From contig VTFK01000522.1 of NCBI GenBank assembly GCA_009617715.1, forward strand, positions 168,455 to 232,454: a stretch of 64,000 nt of DNA, given 5' to 3'. The stretch comes from Plectrocnemia conspersa (lineage: Eukaryota > Arthropoda > Insecta > Trichoptera > Polycentropodidae). A program made the position numbers and the translations under genes. The notes beneath the pieces were generated by a model, which had not been told where the DNA came from, made no database searches, and saw only the letters and a list, made by a program, of their open reading frames with translations. Below are positions 47,001-59,500 of the stretch, one piece after another (positions within the stretch are counted from its first letter, which is position 1; each line of letters starts with the position of its first letter).

Positions 47001-49702
47001 CCTTAACTATATTGAAAATCTTATGAGCGTATGTATGGTGGGTCGATCGACTCATCACACTAAACGTGTTTTGAAAAAAAAATACTTTTATTTTTTAATT
47101 TTTAATTTTTTTTTATAGTATCGTAAGTATAGTCTAAAGCTCTGTTTTGTATTAAAAATTCAAGTCGATTTCTTAAATAGAAACCTCGTACGAGCGTTAA
47201 CTATATGCAGAGTCGCATAAAAGCTCGTTCGAGGTCTCGGTCAATATATGGTAAGACTCGGTTTTTTTAAAAAAAAAAATAAAAAAATTGCTTTTATATG
47301 CAAATTAAAATTTCAAACACTTTTGCATTAGACATTTTTTAGTAGGATTTCATTTAGCAAAGTTATGACACTTTGAATTTTTTACATTAGCCGCCATTTT
47401 GAAAAAAAAAAAATTTTATATATTTTTTTTTTTAAACATAACGTATAGGGGCTGCACGTTAGTTCTATGCGATACTCAAAATTTAAATTTTTATCTTCGA
47501 AACCAAACAGTTAAGAGCGTTAACTCTTCCGAAAGTCTCAAAATGGCTAGTATGGGGGGTACGATCGAACTGATACATCGCTTTGTTTTCAAGCAAAAAA
47601 TATATATTTTACTTAGATGAACTTTAGGCTTTTCAACATTTCATGTATAGAGACCTTTTTGACAAAATTCAACACTACTGAGTTATAAGTGATTGAATTT
47701 TAATACTTGTCGCCATTTTGCAAAAAAAAAATTGACAAAATGGATTTTGCTAACAAACATACACAGGATGCTTAAGAATTCTATACTGTCACAAAATTGA
47801 AATTCAAATATGTATAAATAAGCTCACACTGACCTTAACTATATTGAAAATCTTATGAGCGTATGTATGGTGGGTCGATCGACTCATCACACTAAACGTG
47901 TTTGAAAAAAAAAAAAAATACTTTTATTTTTTTATTTTTTTTTTTTTTTTTATAGTATCGTAAGTATAGTCGAAAGCTCTATTTTGTAATAAAAATTCAA
48001 GTCGATTTCTTTAAATAGAAACCCTCGTACGAGCGTTAACTATATGCAGAGTCGCATAAAAGCTCGTTCGAGGTCTCGGTCAATATATGGTAAGACTCGG
48101 TTTTTATTAAAAAAAAAATAATTAAAATTGCTTTTATATGCAAATTAAAATTCCAAACACTTTTGCATTAGACATTTTTTTTAGTAGGATTTTATTTAGC
48201 AAAGTTATGACACTTTGAATTTTTACATTAGCCGCCATTTTAAAAAAAAATTTTATATATTTTTTTTAAACATAACGTATAGGGGCTGCACGTTAGTTCT
48301 ATGCGATACTCAAAATTTAAATTTTTATCTTCGAAACCAAACAGTTAAGAGCGTTAACTCTTCCGAAAGTCTCAAAATGGCTAGTAAGGGGGTACGATCA
48401 AACTGATACATCGCTTGTTTTCAAGCAAAAATATATATTTTTTATATTTTACTTAGATGAACTTTAGGCTTTTCAACATTTCACGTATAGAGACCTTATT
48501 GACGAAATTCAACACAACTGAGTTAGAAGTGATTGAATTTTAATACTTGTCGCCATTTTGCAAAAAATTGACAAAATGGATTTTGCTAACAAACATACAC
48601 AGGATGCTTAAGAATTCTATACTGTCACAAAAATTGAAATTCAAATATTTATAAATAAGCTCACACTGACCTTAACTATATTGAAAATCTTATGAGCGTA
48701 TGTATGGTGGGTCGATCGACTCATCACACTAAACGTGTTTTGAAAAAAAATACTTTTATTTTTTTAATTTTTATTTTTTTTTATAGTATCGTAAGTATAG
48801 TCGAAAGCTCTATTTTGTATTAAAAAAATTCAAGTCGATTTCTTAAATAGAAACCTCGTACGAGCGTTAACTATATGCAGAGTCGCATAAAAGCTCGTTC
48901 GAGGTCTCGGTCAATATATGGTAAGACTCGGTTTTATTAAAAAAAAAAAATAATTAAAAATTGCTTTTTATATGCAAATTAAAATTCCAAACACTTTTGC
49001 ATTAGACATTTTTTAGTAGGATTTCATTTAGCAAAGTTATGACACTTTGAATTTTTACATTAGCCGCCATTTTGAAAAAAAAATTTATATATTTTTTTTA
49101 AACATAACGTATAGGGGCTGCACGTTAGTTCTATGCGATAATTAAAATTTAAATTTTTATCTTCGAAACCAAACAGTTAAGAGCGTTAACTCTTCCGAAA
49201 GTCTCAAAATGGCTAGTATGGGGGGGGTACGATCGAACTGATACATCGCTTGTTTTCAAGCAAAAAAATATATATTTTTTTATATTTTACTTAGATGAAC
49301 TTTAGGCTTCTCAACATTTCATGTATAGAGACCTTTTTTGACAAAATTCAACACTACTGAGTTATAAGTGATTGAATTTTTAATACTTGTCGCCATTTTG
49401 TAAAAAAAATTGACAAAATGGATTTTGCTAACAAACATACACAGGATGCTTAAGAATTCTATACTGTCACAAAAATTGAAATTTAAATATTTATAAATAA
49501 GCTCACACTGACCTTAACTATATTGAAAATCTTATGAGCGTATGTATGGTGGGTCGATCGACTCATCACACTAAACGTGTTTTTGAAAAAAAAATACTTT
49601 TATTTTTTTAATTTTAATTTTTTTTTATAGTATCGTAAGTATAGTCGAAAGCTCTATTTTGTATTAAAATTCAAGTCGATTTCTTAAATAGAAACCTCGT
49701 AC

Positions 49703-50023
49703 GAGCGTTAACTATATGCAGAGTCGCATAAAAGCTCGTTCGAGGTCTCGGTCAATATATGGTAAGACTCGGTTTTATTAAAAAAAAAAAATAATTAAAA
49801 ATTGCTTTTATATGCAAATTAAAATTCCAAACACTTTTTTTGCATTAGACATTTTTTAGTAGGATTTCATTTAGCAAAGTTATGACACTTTGAATTTTTA
49901 CATTAGCCGCCATTTTGAAAAAAAATTTTATATATTTTTTTTAAACATAACGTATAGGGGCTGCACGTTAGTTCTATGCGATACTGAAAATTTAAATTTT
50001 TATCTTCGAAACCAAACAGTTAA
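49703..50023 (+). repeat. Representative unit, block S1 (321 bp)
   Basis: Starts GAGCGTTAACTATATGC. It contains AGTTATGACACTTTGAATT, GCCGCCATTTTG and the TATAGGGGCTGCACG landmark. Confidence 0.75.
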
Positions 50024-50379
50024 GAGCGTTAACTCTTCCGAAAGTCTCAAAATGGCTAGTATGGGGGGTACGATCGAACTGATACATCGCTTGTTTTTCA
50101 AGCAAAAATATATATTTTTTTATATTTTACTTAGATGAACTTTAGGCTTCTCAACATTTCATGTATAGAGACCTTTTTTTGACAAAATTCAACACTACTG
50201 AGTTATAAGTGATTGAATTTTAATACTTGTCGCCATTTTGCAAAAAAAAAATTGACAAAATGGATTTTGCTAACAAACATACACAGGATGCTTAAGAATT
50301 CTATACTGTCACAAAAAAATTAAAATTTAAATATTTATAAATAAGCTCACACTGACCTTAACTATATTGAAAATCTTAT
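50024..50379 (+). repeat. Representative unit, block S2 (356 bp)
   Basis: Starts GAGCGTTAACTCTTCCG. In the same order as S1 it has AGTTATAAGTGATTGAATT, GTCGCCATTTTG and ACAGGATGCTTAAGAATTCT, so it is a diverged copy of S1. Confidence 0.75.
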
Positions 50380-50546
50380 GAGCGTATGTATGGTGGGTCG
50401 ATCGACTCATCACACTAAACGTGTTTTGAAAAAAAAATACTTTTATTTTTTAATTTTTAATTTTTTTTTATAGTATCGTAAGTATAGTCGAAATCTCTAT
50501 TTTGTATAAAAAATTCAAGTCGATTTCTTAAATAGAAACCTCGTAC
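50380..50546 (+). repeat. Representative unit, block S3 (167 bp, truncated)
   Basis: Starts GAGCGTATGTATGGTGGGTC. Its GTATGGTGGGTCGATCGACT then CGTGTTTTG aligns with S2's GTATGGGGGGTACGATCGAA then GCTTGTTTT. The middle portion present in S1 and S2 is missing. Confidence 0.6.
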
Positions 50547-53500
50547 GAGCGTTAACTATATGCAGAGTCGCATAAAAGCTCGTTCGAGGTCTCGGTCAAT
50601 ATATGGTAAGACTCGGTTTTTTTAAAAAAAAAAATAATTAAAATTGCTTTTATATGCAAAATTAAAATTCCAAACACTTTTTGCATTAGACATTTTTTAG
50701 TAGGATTTCATTTAGCAAAGTTATGACACTTTGAATTTTTACATTAGCCGCCATTTTGAAAAAAAATTTTTTATATATTTTTTTTTAAACATAACGTATA
50801 TAGGGGCTGCACGTTAGTTCTATGCGATACTCAAAATTTAAATTTTTATCTTCGAAACCAAACAGTTAAGAGCGTTAACTCTTCCGAAAGTCTCAAAATG
50901 GCTAGTATGGGGGTACGATCGAACTGATACATCGCTTGTTTTCAAGCAAAAATATATATTTTTTATATTTTACTTAGATGAACTTTAGGCTTCTCAACAT
51001 TTCATGTATAGAGACCTTTTTTGACAAAATTCAACACTACTGAGTTATAAGTGATTGAATTTTAATACTTGTCGCCATTTTGCAAAAAAAATTGACAAAA
51101 TGGATTTTGCTAACAAACATACACAGGATGCTTAAGAATTCTATACTGTCACAAAAATTGAAATTTAAATATTTATAAATAAGCTCACACTGACCTTAAC
51201 TATATTGAAAATCTTATGAGCGTATGTATGGTGGGTCGATCGACTCATCACACTAAACGTGTTTTGAAAAAAAAATACTTTTATTTTTTAATTTTTTTAA
51301 TTTTTTTTTTTATAGTATCGTAAGTATAGTCGAAAGCTCTATTTTGTATTAAAAAATTCAAGTCGATTTCTTAAATAGAAACCTCATTACGAGCGTTAAC
51401 TATATGCAGAGTCGCATAAAAGCTCGTTCGAGGTCTCGGTCAATATATGGTAAGACTCGGTTTTTTTAAAAAAAAAATAATTAAAAAATTGCTTTTATAT
51501 GCAAATTAAAATTCAAACACTTTTTTGCATTAGACATTTTTTTTAGTAGGATTTCATTTAGCAAAGTTATGACACTTTGAATTTTACATTAGCCGCCATT
51601 TGAAAAAAAAAAATTTTATATATTTTTTTTAAACATAACGTATAGGGGCTGCACGTTAGTTCTATGCGATACTCAAAATTTAAATTTTTATCTTCGAAAC
51701 CAAACAGTTAAGAGCGTTAACTCTTCCGAAAGTCTCAAAATGGCTAGTATGGGGGTACGATCGAACTGATACATCGCTTGTTTTCAAGCAAAATATATAT
51801 TTTTTTATATTTTACTTAGATGAACTTTAGGCTTCTCAACATTTCATGTATAGAGACCTTTTTGACAAAATTCAACACTACTGAGTTATAAGTGATTGAA
51901 TTTTAATACTTGTCGCCATTTTGCAAAAAAATTGACAAAATGGATTTTGCTAACAAACATACACAGGATGCTTAAGAATTCTATACTGTCACAAAAAATT
52001 GAAAATTCAAATATGTATAAATAAGCTCACACTGACCTTAACTATATTGAAAATCTTATGAGCGTATGTATGGTGGGTCGATCGACTCATCACACTAAAC
52101 GTGTTTTGAAAAAAAAAAATACTTTTATTTTTTTATTTTTTAATTTTTTTTTTTTTTATAGTATCGTAAGTATAGTCGAAAGCTCTATTTTTGTATTAAA
52201 ATTCAAGTCGATTTCTTAAATAGAAACCTCGTACGAGCGTTAACTATATGCAGAGTCGCATAAAAGCTCGTTCGAGGTCTCGGTCAATATATGGTAAGAC
52301 TCGGTTTTATTAAAAAAAAAAATAATTAAAATTGCTTTTATATGCAAATTAAAATTCCAAACACTTTTGCATTAGACATTTTTTTAGTAGGATTTCATTT
52401 AGCAAAGTTATGACACTTTGAATTTTTTTTACATTAGCCGCCATTTGAAAAAAAAAAAATTTTATATATATTTTTTTTTTAAACATAACGTATAGGGGCT
52501 GCACGTTAGTTCTATGCGATACTCAAAATTTAAATTTTTATCTTCGAAACCAAACAGTTAAGAGCGTTAACTCTTCCGAAAGTCTCAAAATGGCTGGTAT
52601 GGGGTAATTTTTGATCGAACTGATACATCGCTTGTTTTCAAGCAAAAATATATATTTTTTTATATTTTACTTAGATGAACTTTAGGCTTCTCAACATTTC
52701 ATGTATAGAGACCTTTTTTTGACAAAATTCAACACTACTGAGTTATAAGTGATTGAATTTTAATACTTGTCGCCATTTTGCAAAAAAAATTGACAAAATG
52801 GATTTTGCTAACAAACATACACAGGATGCTTAAGAATTCTATACTGTCACAAAAATTGAAATTTAAATATTTATAAATAAGCTCACACTGACCTTAACTA
52901 TATTGAAAATCTTATGAGCGTATGTATGGTGGGTCGATCGACTCATCACACTAAACGTGTGAAAAAAAAAAATACTTTTATTTTTTTTTTTTTTTTTTTT
53001 TTTTTATAGTATCGTAAGTATAGTCGAAAGCTCTATTTTGTATTAAAATTCAAGTCGATTTCTTAAATAGAAACCTCGTACGAGCGTTAACTATATGCAG
53101 AGTCGCATAAAAGCTCGTTCGAGGTCTCGGTCAATATATGGTAAGACTCGGTTTTATTAAAAAAAAAAAATAATTAAAATTGCTTTTATATGCAAATTAA
53201 AATTCCAAACACTTTTTTGCATTAGACATTTTTTAGTAGGATTTCATTTAGCAAAGTTATGACACTTTTGAATTTTTACATTAGCCGCCATTTGAAAAAA
53301 AAAAAAAATTTTATATATTTTTTTTTAAACATAACGTATATAGGGGCTGCACGTTAGTTCTATGCGATACTCAAAATTTAAATTTTTATCTTCGAAACCA
53401 AACAGTTAAGAGCGTTAACTCTTCCGAAAGTCTCAAAATGGCTAGTATGGGGGTACGATCGAACTGATACATCGCTTGTTTTCAAGCAAAAATATATATT

Positions 53501-56500
53501 TTTATATTTTACTTAGATGAACTTTAGGCTTCTCAACATTTCATGTATAGAGACCTTTTTTGACAAAATTCAACACTACTGAGTTATAAGTGATTGAATT
53601 TTAATACTTTGTCGCCATTTTGCAAAAAATTGACAAAATGGATTTTGCTAACAAACATACACAGGATGCTTAAGAATTCTATACTGTCACAAAAAAATTG
53701 AAATTTAAATATTTATAAATAAGCTCACACTGACCTTAACTATATTGAAAATCTTATGAGCGTATGTATGGTGGGTCGATCGACTCATCACACTAAACGT
53801 GTTTTTTGAAAAAAAAAATACTTTTTTTTTTTTAATTTTTAATTTTTTTTTATAGTATCGTAAGTATAGTCGAAAAGCTCTATTTTGTATTAAAAATTCA
53901 AGTCGATTTCTTAAATAGAAACCTCGTACGAGCGTTAACTATATGCAGAGTCGCATAAAAGCTCGTTCGAGGTCTCGGTCAATATATGGTAAGACTCGGT
54001 TTTATTAAAAAAAAAAATAATAAAAATTGCTTTTATATGCAAATTAAAATTCCAAACACTTTTGCATTAGACATTTTTTTAGTAGGATTTCATTTAGCAA
54101 AGTTATGACACTTTGAATTTTTACATTAGCCGCCATTTGAAAAAAAAAAAAAATTTTATATATTTTTTTTAAACATAACGTATAGGGGCTGCACGTTAGT
54201 TCTATGCGATACTCAAAAATTTAAATTTTTATCTTAGAAACCAAACAGTTAAGAGCGTTAACTCTTCCGAAAGTCTCAAAATGGCTAGTATGGGGGTACG
54301 ATCGAACTGATACATCGCTTGTTTTCAAGCAAAAATATATATTTTTTTATATTTTACTTAGATGAACTTTAGGCTTCTCAACATTTCATGTATAGAGACC
54401 TTTTTTTGACAAAATTCAACACTACTGAGTTATAAGTGATTGAATTTTAATACTTGTCGCCATTTTGCAAAAAAAAATTGACAAAATGGATTTTGCTAAC
54501 AAACATACACAGGATGCTTAAGAATTCTATACTGTCAAAAAATTAAAAATTTAAATATTTATAAATAAGCTCACACTGACCTTAACTATATTGAAAATCT
54601 TATGAGCGTATGTATGGTGGGTCGATCGACTCATCACACTAAACGTGTTTTGAAAAAAAAAAATACTTTTATTTTTTTAATTTTTTATTTTTTTTTTATA
54701 GTATCGTAAGTATAGTCGAAAGCTCTATTTTGTATAAAAAATTCAAGTCGATTTCTTAAATAGAAACCTCGTACGAGCGTTAACTATATGCAGAGTCGCA
54801 TAAAAGCTCGTTCGAGGTCTCGGTCAATATATGGTAAGACTCGGTTTTTTAAAAAAAAAAAAATAATTAAAAAATTGCTTTTATATGCAAATTAAAATTC
54901 CAAACACTTTTGCATTAGACATTTTTTTAGTAGGATTTCATTTAGCAAAGTTATGACACTTTGAATTTTTACATTAGCCGCCATTTTGAAAAAAATTTTA
55001 TATATTTTTTTTTAAACATAACGTATAGGGGCTGCACGTTAGTTCTATGCGATACTCAAAATTTAAATTTTTATCTTCGAAACCAAACAGTTAAGAGCGT
55101 TAACTCTTCCGAAAGTCTCAAAATGGCTAGTATGGGGTACGATCGAACTGATACATCGCTTGTTTTCAAGCAAAAAATATATATTTTTTATATTTTACTT
55201 AGATGAACTTTAGGCTTCTCAACATTTCATGTATAGAGACCTTTTTTTGACAAAATTCAACACTACTGAGTTATAAGTGATTGAATTTTAATACTTGTCG
55301 CCATTTTGCAAAAAAAATTGACAAAATGGATTTTGCTAACAAACATACACAGGATGCTTAAGAATTCTATACTGTCACAAAAATTGAAATTTAAATATTT
55401 ATAAATAAGCTCACACTGACCTTAACTATATTGAAAATCTTATGAGCGTATGTATGGTGGGTCGATCGACTCATCACACTAAACGTGTTTTGAAAAAAAA
55501 AAAATACTTTTTTTTTTTTTTTTTAATTTTTTTTTTATAGTATCGTAAGTATAGTCGAAAGCTCTATTTTGTATTAAAAAATTCAAGTCGATTTCTTAAA
55601 TAGAAACCTCGTACGAGCGTTAACTATATGCAGAGTCGCATAAAAGCTCGTTCGAGGTCTCGGTCAATATATGGTAAGACTCGGTTTTTATTAAAAAAAA
55701 AAAAATAATTAAAAATTGCTTTTATATGCAAATTAAAATTCCAAACACTTTTTTGCATTAGACATTTTTTTTTAGTAGGATTTTATTTAGCAAAGTTATG
55801 ACACTTTGAATTTTTTACATTAGCCGCCATTTTAAAAAAAAATTTTATATATTTTTTTTTAAACATAACGTATAGGGGCTGCACGTTAGTTCTATGCGAT
55901 ACTCAAAATTTAAATTTTTATCTTCGAAACCAAACAGTTAAGAGCGTTAACTCTTCCGAAAGTCTCAAAATGGCTAGTATGGGGTACGATCGAACTGATA
56001 CATCGCTTGTTTTCAAGCAAAAATATATATTTTTTATATTTTACTTAGATGAACTTTAGGCTTCTCAACATTTCATGTATAGAGACCTTTTTGACAAAAT
56101 TCAACACTACTGAGTTATAAGTGATTGAATTTTAATACTTGTCGCCATTTTGCAAAAAAAAAATTGACAAAATGGATTTTGCTAACAAACATACACAGGA
56201 TGCTTAAGAATTCTATACTGTCACAAAAAATTGAAATTTAAATATTTATAAATAAGCTCACACTGACCTTAACTATATTGAAAATCTTATGAGCGTATGT
56301 ATGGTGGGTCGATCGACTCATCACACTAAACGTGTTTTGAAAAAAAAAAAATACTTTTATTTTTTAATTTTAATTTTTTTTTATAGTATCGTAAGTATAG
56401 TCGAAAGCTCTATTTTGTATTAAAAAAATTCAAGTCGATTTCTTAAATAGAAACCTCGTACGAGCGTTAACTATATGCAGAGTCGCATAAAAGCTCGTTC

Positions 56501-59500
56501 GAGGTCTCGGTCAATATATGGTAAGACTCGGTTTTTATTAAAAAAAAAAATAATTAAAAAATTGCTTTTATATGCAAATTAAAATTCCAAACACTTTTTT
56601 GCATTAGACATTTTTTTAGTGATTTCATTTAGCAAAGTTATGACACTTTGAATTTTTACATTAGCCGCCATTTTGAAAAAAAATTTTATATATTTTTTTT
56701 AAACATAACGTATAGGGGCTGCACGTTAGTTCTATGCGATACTCAAAATTTAAATTTTTATCTTCGAAACCAAACAGTTAAGAGCGTTAACTCTTCCGAA
56801 AGTCTCAAAATGGCTAGTATGGGGGGTACGATCGAACTGATACATCGCTTGTTTTCAAGCAAAAATATATATTTTTTTATATTTTACTTAGATGAACTTT
56901 TAGGCTTCTCAACATTTCATGTATAGAGACCTTTTTTTTGACAAAATTCAACACTACTGAGTTATAAGTGATTGAATTTTAATACTTGTCGCCATTTTGC
57001 AAAAAAAATTGACAAAATGGATTTTGCTAACAAACATACACAGGATGCTTAAGAATTCTATACTGTCACAAAAATTGAAATTTAAATATTTATAAATAAG
57101 CTCACACTGACCTTAACTATATTGAAAATCTTATGAGCGTATGTATGGTGGGTCGATCGACTCATCACACTAAACGTGTTTTAAAAAAAATACTTATATT
57201 TTTTAATTTTTAATTTTTTTATAGTATCGTAAGTATAGTCGAAATCTCTATTTTGTATTAAAAATTCAAGTTGATTTCTTAAATAGAAACCTCGTACGAG
57301 CGTTAACTATATGCAGAGTCGCATAAAAGCTCGTTCGAGGTCTCGGTCAATATATGGTAAGACTCGGTTTTTTTAAAAAAAAAAATAATTAAAAAATTGC
57401 TTTTATATGCAAATTAAAATTCCAAACACTTTTGCATTAGACATTTTTTTAGTAGGATTTCATTTAGCAAAGTTATGACACTTTGAATTTTTACATTAGC
57501 CGCCATTTTGAAAAAAAAATTTTATATATTTTTTTTAAACATAACGTATAGGGGCTGCACGTTAGTTCTATGCGATACTAAAAATTTAAATTTTTATCTT
57601 CGAAACCAAACAGTTAAGAGCGTTAACTCTTCCGAAAGTCTCAAAATGGCTAGTATGGGGGTACGATCGAACTGATACATCGCTTGTTTTCAAGCAAAAA
57701 ATATATATTTTTTATATTTTACTTAGATGAACTTTAGGCTTCTCAACATTTCATGTATAGAGACCTTTTTTGACAAAATTCAACACTACTGAGTTATAAG
57801 TGATTGAATTTTAATACTTGTCGCCATTTTGCAAAAAAATTGACAAAATGGATTTTGCTAACAAACATACACAGGATGCTTAAGAATTCTATACTGTCAC
57901 AAAAAATTGAAATTTAAATATTTATAAATAAGCTCACACTGACCTTAACTATATTGAAAATCTTATGAGCGTATGTATGGTGGGTCGATCGACTCATCAC
58001 ACTAAACGTGTTTTGAAAAAAAAAACTTTTTTTTTTTTTAATTTTTTTTATAGTATCGTAAGTATAGTCGAAAGCTCTATTTTGTATTAAAAATTCAAGT
58101 CGATTTCTTAAATAGAAACCTCGTACGAGCGTTAACTATATGCAGAGTCGCATAAAAGCTCGTTCGAGGTCTCGGTCAATATATGGTAAGACTCGGTTTT
58201 TTAAAAAAAAAAATAATTAAAAAATTGCTTTTATATGCAAATTAAAATTCCAAACACTTTTGCATTAGACATTTTTTTTAGTAGGATTTCATTTAGCAAA
58301 GTTATGACACTTTGAATTTTTTACATTAGCCGCCATTTTAAAAAAAAATTTTATATATTTTTTTTAAACATAACGTATAGGGGCTGCACGTTAGTTCTAT
58401 GCGATAATTCAAAATTTAAATTTTTATCTTCGAAACCAAACAGTTAAGAGCGTTAACTCTTCCGAAAGTCTCAAAATGGCTAGTATGGGGTACGATCGAA
58501 CTGATACATCGCTTGTTTTCAAGCAAAAAAAATATATTTTTTTATATTTTACTTAGATGAACTTTAGGCTTCTCAACATTTCATGTATAGAGACCTTTTT
58601 TTTGACAAAATTCAACACTACTGAGTTATAAGTGATTGAATTTTAATACTTGTCGCCATTTTGCAAAAAAATTGACAAAATGGATTTTGCTAACAAACAT
58701 ACACAGGATGCTTAAGAATTCTATACTGTCACAAAAATTGAAATTTAAATATTTATAAATAAGCTCACACTGACCTTAACTATATTGAAAATCTTATGAG
58801 CGTATGTATGGTGGGTCGATCGACTCATCACACTAAACGTGTTTGAAAAAAAAAAAAATTTTTTTTTTTATTTTTTTTTTTTTTATAGTATCGTAAGTAT
58901 AGTCGAAAGCTCTATTTTGTATTAAAAAAATTCAAGTCGATTTCTTAAATAGAAACCTCGTACGAGCGTTAACTATATGCAGAGTCGCATAAAAGCTCGT
59001 TCGAGGTCTCGGTCAATATATGGTAAGACTCGGTTTTTTAAAAAAAAAAATAATTAAAAATTGCTTTTATATGCAAATTAAAATTCCAAACACTTTTTTG
59101 CATTAGACATTTTTTTAGTAGGATTTCATTTAGCAAAGTTATGACACTTTGAATTTTTACATTAGCCGCCATTTTAAAAAAAAATTTTATATATTTTTTT
59201 TAAACATAACGTATAGGGGCTGCACGTTAGTTCTATGCGATAATCAAAATTTAAATTTTTATCTTCGAAACCAAACAGTTAAGAGCGTTAACTCTTCCGA
59301 AAGTCTCAAAATGGCTAGTATGGGGGGTTTGATCGAACTGATACATCGCTTGTTTTCAAGCAAAAAAATATATATTTTTTATATTTTACTTAGATGAACT
59401 TTAGGCTTCTCAACATTTCATGTATAGAGACCTTTTTTTGACAAAATTCAACACTACTGAGTTATAAGTGATTGAATTTTAATACTTGTCGCCATTTTGC

